Origin: an uncultured Elusimicrobia bacterium
GTDB lineage: Bacteria; Elusimicrobiota; Endomicrobiia; Endomicrobiales; Endomicrobiaceae
Direction of reading: 5' to 3'
Assembly (NCBI GenBank): GCA_900321055.1
Contig: ONUQ01000009.1
Span: 1 to 11,737 of the forward strand
Length of the DNA stretch: 11,737 nt
Below the pieces are notes generated by a model. It was given only the letters and a program-made list of their open reading frames with translations. It had not been told where the DNA came from and did not search any database. The first letter of the stretch is position 1. Each line of letters opens with the position of its first letter. The position numbers and the translations under genes are program-made. Below, piece by piece: positions 1 to 6,990 of this stretch.

Positions 1-966
1 ATCCTGAGGAGACATAATTTCATAAGTTCTTTTATCTTTGAGCATTCCATCTTGATGAATACCTGATTCATGAGCAAAAGCATTTACTCCTACAATGGCT
101 TTATTAGGTTGAACTATTATTCCTGTTAAATTTGAAACCAGTTTACTTGATTTATAAATTTCTTTTGTATTTATGTTATAAGATACAGGAAAAAACATCG
201 GCTTTGTTTTTATAGCCATTACAATTTCCTCTATTGCGGCATTTCCTGCTCTTTCTCCGATACCGTTAACCGTACACTCTATTTGTCTTGCACCATTTTC
301 TATTGCAGCAAGTGAATTTGCAACACCTAAACCTAAATCGTTATGACAATGAACACTTATAACGGCTTTATCTATATTTTTTACTTTCTGTTTTATTGTT
401 GCAATTAATTTTCCAAATTCTGATGGAAGACTGTATCCGACAGTATCGGGAATATTTACGGTTGTTGCTCCCATATCAATAACCGCTTCTATAACCGAAC
501 ACAAATAATCAACATCACTTCTGCTTGCATCTTCTGCAGAAAATTCAACATCTTCGCAAAAACTCTTTGCAAGTTTTACGGCATTTACAGCCATATCAAG
601 AACCTGCTGTCTGGTTTTTTGTAATTTCTTTTCTATGTGTAAGTCCGATGTCGCAATAAAAGTATGTATTCTTGGTTTTGTAGAATATTTTATAGCATTC
701 CAACAAGTTGTAATATCTTTTTCGTTTGCTCTTGAAAGACCGCAAATAACAGGACCTTTTATTTGTTGAGCAATTGATTTTACAGATTCAAAATCACCTT
801 GACTTGATACAGGAAAACCGGCTTCTATAATATCTACATTCATAGTAGCAAGCTGTTGTGCAACCAACAATTTTTCTTGAAAAGTTAAACTTGCTCCTGG
901 GGATTGTTCTCCATCTCTTAAAGTTGTATCAAAAAAAACAACAGTATCTTTATTACTTCTTTTCAT
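1..966 (-). CDS. leuA: 2-isopropylmalate synthase, N-terminal 322 residues (cut by left window edge)
   Basis: This enzyme condenses acetyl-CoA with 2-oxoisovalerate to give 2-isopropylmalate, the first committed step of leucine synthesis in the cytoplasm. The visible part is the catalytic TIM barrel. It has the opening motif [12 protein letters not shown] at residues 13-24 (Asp13 as metal ligand, Arg17 catalytic), the metal-binding HCHND at 206-210, GERAGNAA at 237-244, and [12 protein letters not shown] at 297-308 leading into MSPQD at the edge. Full-length family members are about 510 residues, so the C-terminal leucine-sensing domain lies outside the window. The start at 966 is supported by AGGAGA (974-979) seven bases upstream and by the immediate match to the family N-terminus. 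It lies downstream of psd-pssA, an order known from other bacteria, but is separated from pssA by 611 bases. The call is distinguished from homocitrate or citramalate synthases by overall motif agreement only, since the regulatory domain is unseen. Confidence 0.95.
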   Translation of the reverse strand, partial: MKRSNKDTVVFFDTTLRDGEQSPGASLTFQEKLLVAQQLATMNVDIIEAGFPVSSQGDFESVKSIAQQIKGPVICGLSRANEKDITTCWNAIKYSTKPRIHTFIATSDLHIEKKLQKTRQQVLDMAVNAVKLAKSFCEDVEFSAEDASRSDVDYLCSVIEAVIDMGATTVNIPDTVGYSLPSEFGKLIATIKQKVKNIDKAVISVHCHNDLGLGVANSLAAIENGARQIECTVNGIGERAGNAAIEEIVMAIKTKPMFFPVSYNINTKEIYKSSKLVSNLTGIIVQPNKAIVGVNAFAHESGIHQDGMLKDKRTYEIMSPQD

Positions 967-1132
967 AAATATATCTCCTAATACAAAAAAATTAAATTTT
1001 AAACTACTCTTTTATATAACCTTATTTTCTTTACTTTTGTATATTACAATTTAAAATTTTCTTAAATTCCTAACTGATAATGTACCAAATTTTTATTAAT
1101 CCAATATTCTTAAATCTTATGCAATGTAAGGA

Positions 1133-1161
1133 ATTAGACTGTCTGTCACAAATTCTGACAA
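1133..1161 (-). promoter_or_regulatory. Candidate leuA promoter with an overlapping dyad
   Basis: On the minus strand, TTGTCA (1156-1161) is followed by a 17-base spacer and TCTAAT (1133-1138). Each box matches the sigma-70 consensus at 5 of 6 positions with ideal spacing. Transcription would begin near 1126, leaving a leader of about 160 bases before leuA. The dyad TGTCA-N7-TGACA (1144-1160) covers the -35 box and most of the spacer, where a repressor could block RNA polymerase. The promoter is inferred from sequence alone. The 5-base arms are short enough to arise by chance. Confidence 0.45.
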
Positions 1162-1339
1162 TGAAACTTATGATAAACTTTTTAATATTTGAACAATTTA
1201 TAATTGAAAGAATTTTCTTTGTTTTTCTTTTTAGATTTTTTAATTTTCATATTCCAAACCATAATATTTTGGGATAATAAAACGAAAAAATAAAAAACAA
1301 CTCAAATAATTAATCTATCTGTTCCTTCGTTCAAATTTC

Positions 1340-1459
1340 TCAAAACAATTCCCTTCTAAATTTTTCGGCTTTTACTAAAGAATGATAATTTTCAATTACA
1401 AATTCGTTACAAACTACACAAATCTAATATTCTCTTTATCCGGCATTACAAATTCTACA
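1340..1459 (-). pseudogene. Possible decayed zinc-ribbon-like gene fragment
   Basis: One minus-strand frame reads CRICNAG, stop, REY, stop, then ICVVCNEFVIENYHSLV followed by KAEKFRRELF and a further stop. The two C-x-x-C pairs, 13 residues apart when the stops are counted as positions, are the spacing of a small zinc ribbon. The following run has an amphipathic, protein-like composition unlike the flanking poly-A/T sequence. Both early stops (TAA and TAG) are one base from CAA/GAA or CAG/GAG. No intact start or ribosome site belongs to it. I do not recognise the parent family, and chance cannot be excluded for such a short piece. Confidence 0.25.
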
Positions 1460-1544
1460 ACTTTCAATTTATATTTCTCTTAATTTTTTTTAAATTTTTA
1501 CAAAAAAAGACAAAATCTTTTTCTTACATAATCGCCAGTTACCT

Positions 1545-1577
1545 AAAAAACCTATATGTAATATTTCTAATATATAG
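1545..1577 (-). terminator. Weak hairpin plus T-run after pssA
   Basis: Immediately after the pssA stop, the minus strand reads CTATAT, a 14-base loop, ATATAG, then G and six T residues. This has the form of an intrinsic terminator, but the stem is only six mostly A-T pairs and would be unstable. If real, it separates pssA from leuA, which agrees with leuA having its own promoter. Confidence 0.3.
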
Positions 1578-2396
1578 TTATTTATTTTCATTTTTGTTTT
1601 CTTTATTATTTTTTAATTTTGTTAATGTCTTTCTTATTTTATATCCTCTAACTAACAAAACTGCAAACCCCGATAAAACATATAATAAAAATATTATAAA
1701 AATTGTATTTTGCGGATATGTACAAATCAAAACGATAAAAACTATTGCCAAGAAAAACACTTGTATTGATTTTGGTCTTGTCCATTTAACATGCTTAAAA
1801 GCTCCGTAAGGAACCGTTGAAACCATTAAAAAAGCTAACAATAACATTATGATTGGCATAGCTTCAAAGAAAAATGGCATTTTCTTCATTAATAACGGAA
1901 TTGTTTTAAAATTTAAAACCGATCCGTCAAATATTTCATAACTTAGTACAAAAGATGCTATTAAGCCTGCTGAAGCCGGAGTAGGTAAACCTGAAAACAT
2001 ATCACTTTTAGGCTTAGATTCATCTACAGGTTCCATCGCTTTAACATTGAATTTTGCAAGTCTTATTGCACTTGCAACAACAAATAAAACTGATATAGCT
2101 ATTCCAACATTTCCCTTTGTATTTAAAACTAATTGATACATTAAAATTGCAGGAGCAACCCCAAAAGAAATTAAATCACATAAAGAGTCAAACTCCATAC
2201 CAAACTTACTCATTGTTTTTGTAAGTCTTGCAACTCTACCGTCAGTCATATCAAATGCAATAGCAAGTATAATAAACCATGCAGATAAATTAAAATCACC
2301 ATTTATTGCATATATTATCGAAAGAAAGCCGGATGCAAGATTTCCTGCTGTAAACATACTTGGTAAAACATATAATCCTTTCTTTAAAGATGGCAT
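1578..2396 (-). CDS. pssA: CDP-diacylglycerol-serine O-phosphatidyltransferase (phosphatidylserine synthase)
   Basis: This integral membrane enzyme transfers phosphatidyl from CDP-diacylglycerol to serine, giving phosphatidylserine, the substrate of the adjacent psd product. The CDP-alcohol phosphotransferase signature is complete: D49-x2-D52-G53-x2-A56-R57-x8-G66-x3-D70-x3-D74, where the aspartates bind metal and D74 is the catalytic base in the family. Several hydrophobic segments follow, for example around residues 96-112, 136-150, 173-192, 205-225 and 229-250. The tail is charged and rich in Asn/Lys (from about residue 255). The length of 272 residues suits the membrane-bound type II PssA class. 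The serine specificity is inferred from the neighbouring psd, because the same fold includes phosphatidylglycerophosphate synthases. The start is set by AAGGAGAT (2401-2408), four bases upstream. Confidence 0.95.
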   Translation of the reverse strand: MPSLKKGLYVLPSMFTAGNLASGFLSIIYAINGDFNLSAWFIILAIAFDMTDGRVARLTKTMSKFGMEFDSLCDLISFGVAPAILMYQLVLNTKGNVGIAISVLFVVASAIRLAKFNVKAMEPVDESKPKSDMFSGLPTPASAGLIASFVLSYEIFDGSVLNFKTIPLLMKKMPFFFEAMPIIMLLLAFLMVSTVPYGAFKHVKWTRPKSIQVFFLAIVFIVLICTYPQNTIFIIFLLYVLSGFAVLLVRGYKIRKTLTKLKNNKENKNENK

Positions 2397-2429
2397 TTTT
2401 ATCTCCTTAAAAATACTTCGTAATTTTAG

Positions 2430-2458
2430 TTTATAGCTTACAGCTGAGAATAAATAAA
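2430..2458 (-). promoter_or_regulatory. Weak candidate promoter for pssA
   Basis: On the minus strand, TTTATT (2453-2458), a 17-base spacer and TATAAA (2430-2435) precede pssA by about 35 bases. The -10 box matches consensus at 5 of 6 positions; the -35 box is poor. A TTGACT further upstream lacks a well-placed -10. In sequence this AT-rich such boxes arise often, so the call is tentative. Confidence 0.25.
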
Positions 2459-2533
2459 GTTTTTTCTTAACTGATAAGTCAAAAATTTTACCTGATAATT
2501 TTTAAAAAGTCTTTATTATTTTACAAATTCCTG

Positions 2534-2671
2534 CTAAACTACCTTATAGAAACGATAAAAATAAAGAACAAAAAAAACACTTAAATCCGTCATTATATTC
2601 GTTTTTCCGTCTTTCTCGGCTACAATTAATATTTCTTTTAATATCTTTGCCAATTTATTATCGGTTGCCAT
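2534..2671 (-). CDS. Possible 45-residue small protein or gene remnant
   Basis: A 45-codon frame begins MATDNKLAKILKEILIVAEK and continues DGKTNIMTDLS before a hydrophobic aromatic tail (VFFVLYFYRFYKVV). The first 31 residues have the mixed charged/hydrophobic pattern of a real protein. There is no Shine-Dalgarno site before the ATG. Just upstream, a different frame is open with NTENEFENYSWQPIINWQRY, which could mean that a frameshift has split a longer ancestral gene. I recognise no family. It may be a pseudogene, a small membrane peptide, or chance. Confidence 0.2.
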   Translation of the reverse strand: MATDNKLAKILKEILIVAEKDGKTNIMTDLSVFFVLYFYRFYKVV

Positions 2672-2721
2672 GAATAATTTTCAAATTCGTTTTCTGTATT
2701 AAATTTCAAACTTACGAATTT

Positions 2722-3336
2722 TTATACATTCTGATTAATCACTGCAAATATAGAAAGTCCGGAAGTTACTTTATCTCCAACTTTTACTCTAACATCATAA
2801 CCTGCAGGCATAATTAAATCAACTTGAGAACTAAATTTAATAACACCGATTTTATCACCCTGCTTTATTACATCACCCGGTTTTACCCAAGAAACACATC
2901 TTCTTGCCAAGATACCGGCAATTTGTTTTACAATATATGTGCCGTTTTCATTTTCTATTGTTATTACATTTTGTTCGTTTTCAATGTATGCTTCAGGCAA
3001 ATGAGCCTTTAAAAATTTTCCGGGTTTATGTTCAACTGATGTAACTGTTCCTGAAATAGGAGATCTCTGTAAATGAACATTAAAAACTGACATAAATACT
3101 CTTACTTCTGTTTGTCCGTTTTCATTTGTTAAAACATTCATCACTGTTCCATTACAAGGAGATAATATGAATTTTTTATCTTCATTTATTGTTAAATCCG
3201 GGTCTCTAAAAAAGAAAAAACAAAAAGCAGATAAAAGATACAAAATTATGGCCAACGGATCAAATATAAAAGAACAAATAAAACCTGCTGCTAAAAAAAC
3301 CAAAATAAAAGGATAACCTTCTTTAACTATAGACAT
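2722..3336 (-). CDS. psd: Phosphatidylserine decarboxylase, short (class II) form
   Basis: This pyruvoyl-dependent membrane enzyme converts phosphatidylserine to phosphatidylethanolamine. Two hydrophobic stretches at residues 8-25 and 27-43 anchor it, followed by the FFRDP motif (42-46). FMSVFNVHLQRSPISG (81-96) carries the conserved His88. The C-terminal processing region is IKFSSQVDLIMPAG (166-179), where Ser170 is expected to become the pyruvoyl group after self-cleavage into beta and alpha chains. The length of 204 residues matches the short PSD/archaetidylserine decarboxylase-like class. Two substitutions are odd: the usual SPADG motif reads SPCNG (59-63), so the triad Asp is Asn62, and the usual Gly before the cleavage serine is Ser169. 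The start is set by AAAGGAGT (3341-3348). It has its own promoter candidate just upstream. Confidence 0.93.
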   Translation of the reverse strand: MSIVKEGYPFILVFLAAGFICSFIFDPLAIILYLLSAFCFFFFRDPDLTINEDKKFILSPCNGTVMNVLTNENGQTEVRVFMSVFNVHLQRSPISGTVTSVEHKPGKFLKAHLPEAYIENEQNVITIENENGTYIVKQIAGILARRCVSWVKPGDVIKQGDKIGVIKFSSQVDLIMPAGYDVRVKVGDKVTSGLSIFAVINQNV

Positions 3337-3366
3337 AAAAACTCCTTTAAAATTATTTTGACTACT

Positions 3367-3395
3367 ATTCTATCAAATTAGAGTATATTATTCAA
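3367..3395 (-). promoter_or_regulatory. Candidate psd promoter
   Basis: On the minus strand, TTGAAT (3390-3395), a 17-base spacer and TAGAAT (3367-3372) lie in the 77-base gap after the MATE gene. The -35 matches consensus at 4 of 6 positions and the -10 at 5 of 6, with ideal spacing. This suggests psd can be transcribed independently of argC and the MATE gene. Confidence 0.5.
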
Positions 3396-3413
3396 ATTTT
3401 TGTATCATAAAAA

Positions 3414-4826
3414 TTAATTTTTTATTTTATTTATAAAAGATATTTTATTATGAATTTTTTTTGATACGAGTAGAGTTTGATTATGTTTATGGAAATAATG
3501 GTGAAGTAAAAATGCTGATATTAAACAAGCAAAAAAATCGGCAAATGTTGTAGCTAAAAATACTCCGTCTAATCCCAAAAATAGAGGCAAAATTAAAACA
3601 AACGGTATTAAGAGTAATACTTGTCTGGATAAACTCAATATCATTGCTTGCATAGGTTTGTTTATTGCTTGAAAATAGGTACTGCCAAAAATATGCAAAG
3701 ATATAATAGGTAACATAAAGTTAACAAATCTTAAACCTCTCGCTGCCATATTAATAAGTTCTTGATTAGTGGAGTTAAACAATTTTACTACAGGAACAGC
3801 AAAAACTTCTGTTATAAAAAAACCTGATATTAAAATTATACTGCTCCATCTAATGGCCATTTTTGTAGTTTGTATTGCATTAGCAAAATGTTTAGCACCA
3901 AAATTATATCCTACTAAAGGTTGTGTTCCTTGAGATATTCCAAAGATAGAAAAAGTTATTATTGAATTTACGGACATTACTATACCTATGGCAGCAAGTG
4001 CAATATCTCCGCCATAACAGACTAATGTTTTATTCATTATAAAATTTAATAAACAAGAAGAAATTTCAAAAACAAATTGAGATATTCCTATTGCACAAGT
4101 TGCAAAAACTATTTCTTTTTTTAAAATAAAATATTTAACTCTGATTTTGTATATACATTTTTTGCTTAAAAAGAAACTTATTATCCAAACTGCACCTACA
4201 ATTTGTCCGATAACACCTGCTAAAGCTACACCTTTCATTCCCCAATGAAAATAATATACAAATACTATACCGACAATTATATTAACAACATTTCCGACAA
4301 CTTGAGTTATTAATGCTATGTTAGGGTGTCCGCTTGATCTTATAAAATGGTTCATACCAGCACCTATTCCCCAAATAGAAAAACCAAACATAGCTATTTT
4401 CATATATTCTTTTGCATAAGGCAAAACATCTAAACTTGCTCCCAACAATATTAATACTTTATCTAAAAAAATATATATAAAAGCAGAAACACCTAAAGAA
4501 ACTATAATTAATAAAACTAATGTATTTCCTATAATGTTTTCAGCTTTGTTAAAATCTTTTTTACCTAAACATATTGAAAATAAAGCATTTCCGCCAACAC
4601 CGACAAAAGCACTGAAAGCTATATACAAAATTAATAATGGAAATGTTACGGTAATACCTGCGATACCTAACGGACCAACTTCATTTCCAATAAGAAGTCT
4701 TGCAACAATATTATACAATGCCCCTGCAATCATTCCGGCAACGGCAGGAGCAGAAAACTTAAATAACAATTTGGATAAACTGTCAGATAAAAAAGGATTT
4801 TTTTGTTTTGACATAATTTTTGACAT
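3414..4826 (-). CDS. MATE-family multidrug/metabolite efflux transporter
   Basis: This is a polytopic inner-membrane antiporter of the MATE (multi-antimicrobial extrusion) family, which expels organic cations or metabolites using a Na+ or H+ gradient. At 470 residues it has the family's usual size, with about twelve hydrophobic segments in two pseudo-symmetric halves. The N-half shows LFKFSAPAVAGMIAGALYNI (21-40) and GITVTFPLL (57-65). The C-half shows GISQGTQPLVGYNFGA (296-311), the signature of the MepA/NorM-type branch. The start lies 9 bases after the argC stop with no recognisable Shine-Dalgarno site, so translation is probably coupled to argC. A second Met at residue 5 is an alternative start. 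The substrate cannot be inferred: the neighbours are biosynthetic and no drug-responsive regulator is adjacent. Confidence 0.92.
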   Translation of the reverse strand: MSKIMSKQKNPFLSDSLSKLLFKFSAPAVAGMIAGALYNIVARLLIGNEVGPLGIAGITVTFPLLILYIAFSAFVGVGGNALFSICLGKKDFNKAENIIGNTLVLLIIVSLGVSAFIYIFLDKVLILLGASLDVLPYAKEYMKIAMFGFSIWGIGAGMNHFIRSSGHPNIALITQVVGNVVNIIVGIVFVYYFHWGMKGVALAGVIGQIVGAVWIISFFLSKKCIYKIRVKYFILKKEIVFATCAIGISQFVFEISSCLLNFIMNKTLVCYGGDIALAAIGIVMSVNSIITFSIFGISQGTQPLVGYNFGAKHFANAIQTTKMAIRWSSIILISGFFITEVFAVPVVKLFNSTNQELINMAARGLRFVNFMLPIISLHIFGSTYFQAINKPMQAMILSLSRQVLLLIPFVLILPLFLGLDGVFLATTFADFFACLISAFLLHHYFHKHNQTLLVSKKIHNKISFINKIKN

Positions 4827-4835
4827 AATAATTTA

Positions 4836-5867
4836 TTAATATAATTTCATTAAACCTTCTGTTTCATCAAGGCCAAACATTACATTCATATTTTGAACAG
4901 CCTGTCCAGATGCACCTTTAACTAAATTATCTTGTGCAGAAATTATAATTAATTTATTTGTTCTCTTATCTGTTGCCATTCCTATCTCTAAATAATTTGT
5001 GTCTGCAACATTCTTTATTGAAGGAAATTTTCCTTCATCTAAGACTTTTACAAAATTTGTATTTTTATAAAAATCTTTATAAATTTTTATAATTTCACTA
5101 ACTTCAATATTTTTTGATAAATCATAATATATGCAAGATAACATTCCTCTTTCCATAGGGATAATTTGAGGAGTAAAAGTTATTGTTATATCTTTACCAA
5201 ACATATTTGAAAGTTCTTGTTCTATTTCAGGAATATGTCTGTGATTTCCGCCAACTTTGTATGCTCTTGCTGTCGGAGCTTCCGTTTCATAATAATTTTT
5301 TACACCTTTTCTTCCGGAACCGGAAACACCGCTTTTTGAATCTATTATAATACTATCTGATTTTACTAAACAATTTTTAATTGCCGGTGCAGAACCCAGC
5401 AAAACTGTTGTAGGATAACATCCGGGATTTGCAATAAGTTTGGCTGATTTTATTTTATCTCTGTTTAATTCTACAAGACCATAAACAGCATCCCTGATAA
5501 ATTCTTTTCCTGTATGTTTTACTCCATACCATTTCTCATAAGTATCAGGATTTTTTATTCTAAAATCTGCCGATAAATCTATAACTTTTATATCCGCTTT
5601 TATTAAGTCAGGAACAACTTCAAAAGCTACGGCATGCGATAAAGCTAAAAATACTACATCTGTTTCTTTTTTCATTTGTTCTATATTCAACGGATAACAC
5701 TTTAAATTCAAATCCGCATATTTAGGATATATATCTTTCAAATTTCTAATTTCTGATTCTGCTCTACCGGCAAGAACCGTAATTTTAACATCTTTATGGT
5801 GTGATAAAATTCTTAATAATTCCTCACCTGTATAACCTGTGATACCAATAATTCCAACTCTAATCAT
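4836..5867 (-). CDS. argC: N-acetyl-gamma-glutamyl-phosphate reductase
   Basis: This cytoplasmic enzyme performs the NADPH-dependent reduction of N-acetylglutamyl phosphate to N-acetylglutamate semialdehyde, the third step of arginine/ornithine synthesis. The N-terminal Rossmann motif is [14 protein letters not shown] (8-21). The catalytic cysteine is Cys150 in NPGCYPT (147-153). The general base is His209 in [14 protein letters not shown] (206-219), 59 residues after the cysteine, which is the spacing of characterised enzymes. [10 protein letters not shown] (179-188) and the C-terminal [16 protein letters not shown] (313-328) are also family hallmarks. The length of 343 residues is standard for type 1 ArgC. 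AAAGGA about ten bases upstream supports the start. No other arginine genes are visible here. It leads the minus-strand group and faces purM across a 157-base spacer. Confidence 0.97.
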   Translation of the reverse strand: MIRVGIIGITGYTGEELLRILSHHKDVKITVLAGRAESEIRNLKDIYPKYADLNLKCYPLNIEQMKKETDVVFLALSHAVAFEVVPDLIKADIKVIDLSADFRIKNPDTYEKWYGVKHTGKEFIRDAVYGLVELNRDKIKSAKLIANPGCYPTTVLLGSAPAIKNCLVKSDSIIIDSKSGVSGSGRKGVKNYYETEAPTARAYKVGGNHRHIPEIEQELSNMFGKDITITFTPQIIPMERGMLSCIYYDLSKNIEVSEIIKIYKDFYKNTNFVKVLDEGKFPSIKNVADTNYLEIGMATDKRTNKLIIISAQDNLVKGASGQAVQNMNVMFGLDETEGLMKLY

Positions 5868-5970
5868 TTTTGAATTTTCCTTTAAAAAATTTCTTTCACT
5901 GATTTTACAAAATTTTAAATTATTTTTACAGATAATAAATAAAAATCTTTTATTTAAAATTAAAATGTTC

Positions 5971-5976
5971 TATAAT
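5971..5976 (+). promoter_or_regulatory. Candidate -10 box of the purMNB operon
   Basis: A perfect TATAAT lies 48 bases before the purM start, in the divergent spacer between argC and purM. The sequence 17 bases upstream (TTTTAT) is a poor -35 match, which suggests a weak or activator-dependent promoter. I could not assign a convincing argC promoter on the opposite strand, although several AT-rich options exist. Confidence 0.4.
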
Positions 5977-6024
5977 AATGCAAACAATATAGAAGAGCAT
6001 ATTTAGAGTTTTGAGGGAGAATTT

Positions 6025-6990
6025 ATGGCTATTACTTACCAAAAAGCAGGTGTAAATATTGATGCCGGAAATGAGTTGGTTAAAAGACTTAAGAAAAAAC
6101 TTCCGAAGGTCGGTGGATTTGGCGGAGCATTTCCGATAGATGGAACAAAATATAATTTAGTTAGCTCTACCGATGGAGTAGGAACAAAGTTAAAGATAGC
6201 TTTTTTAGTTAATAAACATGATACGGTTGGTATAGATTTAGTGGCTATGAATGTTAACGATATTATTTGTGTAGGTGCAAAACCGCTTTTTTTCTTGGAT
6301 TATTTTGCTTGCGGTAAGTTAAATGTTGATTTGGCGGAAACGGTTGTACAAGGTATTATGGACGGTTGCAAACAGGCAGATTCTCAACTTATTGGAGGAG
6401 AAACTGCAGAAATGCCAAGTTTTTATAAAGGGGAAGAATATGATTTAGCCGGTTTTTCAGTTGGTATAATTGAAAAAGGTAAGGAGATAACAGGTAAAGA
6501 TATTCAAGAAGGAGATGTTGTTATCGGCCTTCCTTCAAGCGGTCCGCACTCTAACGGATATTCTTTAATAAGAAAAGTTTTTAATGAACAGGAATTGAAG
6601 AAATATTCCAAAGAATTGCTTGCTCCTACAAAAATTTATGTAAAAGAAGTTTTGACGGCATTAAAAAAATTCAATAACGGTAAGAAAAATAAAATAGTAG
6701 GACTTGCACATATTACCGGTGGAAGTTTTTATGATAAAATCGGTAGAATTTTGCCGAAAGATGCACATGTGATAATTAATAAAGGTTTATGGAAAGTGCC
6801 TGAAATATTTAATATAATACAAAAGAAAGGAAATGTTCCTGACGAAGATATTTATAGAACATTGAATATGGGTATCGGTATGGCAATATTCGTTAGACCG
6901 GAATTTGCAAAAGAAGTTATGAAATCTTTTAAAGGTGCAAAAGCTATAGGTTTTGTTCAAAAAGGCAAAAAAGGTGTTGAAATAATATAA
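6025..6990 (+). CDS. purM: Phosphoribosylformylglycinamidine cyclo-ligase (AIR synthetase)
   Basis: This enzyme performs the ATP-dependent closure of FGAM to aminoimidazole ribonucleotide, the fifth step of purine synthesis. It aligns with the family throughout: YQKAGVNIDAGNELV (5-19), the glycine-rich GGFGGAFP (30-37), the nucleotide/substrate loop STDGVGTKLKIA (48-59), GIDLVAMNVNDI (69-80), PLFFLDYFACGKL (87-99), GGETAEMP (124-131) and SSGPHSNGYSL (171-181). The length of 321 residues is somewhat shorter than the usual ~345. A motif that usually reads GGGFWENIPR is GGSFYDKIGR here (232-241), a local divergence. GAGGGAG upstream supports the start. Its stop overlaps the purN start by one base (TAATG), so the two are translationally coupled. 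Confidence 0.97.
   Translation: MAITYQKAGVNIDAGNELVKRLKKKLPKVGGFGGAFPIDGTKYNLVSSTDGVGTKLKIAFLVNKHDTVGIDLVAMNVNDIICVGAKPLFFLDYFACGKLNVDLAETVVQGIMDGCKQADSQLIGGETAEMPSFYKGEEYDLAGFSVGIIEKGKEITGKDIQEGDVVIGLPSSGPHSNGYSLIRKVFNEQELKKYSKELLAPTKIYVKEVLTALKKFNNGKKNKIVGLAHITGGSFYDKIGRILPKDAHVIINKGLWKVPEIFNIIQKKGNVPDEDIYRTLNMGIGMAIFVRPEFAKEVMKSFKGAKAIGFVQKGKKGVEII

Larger units (their letters stand above)
967..1577. other. Long non-coding spacer between pssA and leuA
   Basis: These 611 bases are very AT-rich and hold no convincing intact gene on either strand. Reading in the leuA direction, they contain a weak hairpin with a T-run just after pssA, a short stop-interrupted C-x-x-C remnant (1340-1459), a near-consensus promoter (1133-1161), and about 160 bases that would form the leuA 5' leader. 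I saw no T-box-type TGGNACCGCG motif and no leucine-rich leader peptide in that leader. The sequences AATTCCT and AGGAATT, about 60 bases apart at its start, could pair. Confidence 0.6.
2397..2721. other. Spacer between psd and pssA
   Basis: These 325 AT-rich bases hold no established gene. Near the psd end there is a short open stretch (2534-2671) with protein-like composition, listed separately. Near the pssA end lie promoter-like boxes. A spacer this long is unusual inside a psd-pssA pair, where the genes are often nearly contiguous, so an ancestral gene may have been lost here. Confidence 0.5.

Noticed and set aside
967..1126. T-box riboswitch or leucine attenuator in the leuA leader.
   Set aside because: There is no TGGNACCGCG-like motif, no leucine-codon leader peptide and no convincing terminator hairpin. 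Only a distant 7-base pairing is visible.
1182..1262. A 26-codon lysine-rich minus-strand frame beginning MVWNMKIKKS.
   Set aside because: It is very short, without a ribosome site, and its lysine content simply reflects A-runs.
1080..1277. A 65-codon plus-strand frame in the pssA-leuA gap.
   Set aside because: It is made mostly of Phe/Ile/Leu/Asn as expected of AT-rich non-coding DNA, has no ribosome site, and lies antisense to the candidate leuA promoter.
1594..1809. A plus-strand frame opposite the end of pssA.
   Set aside because: It is antisense to a well-supported gene, with composition typical of an opposite-strand shadow.
2824..3012. A plus-strand frame opposite psd.
   Set aside because: It is a shadow of a confident gene, with no ribosome site or recognisable protein features.
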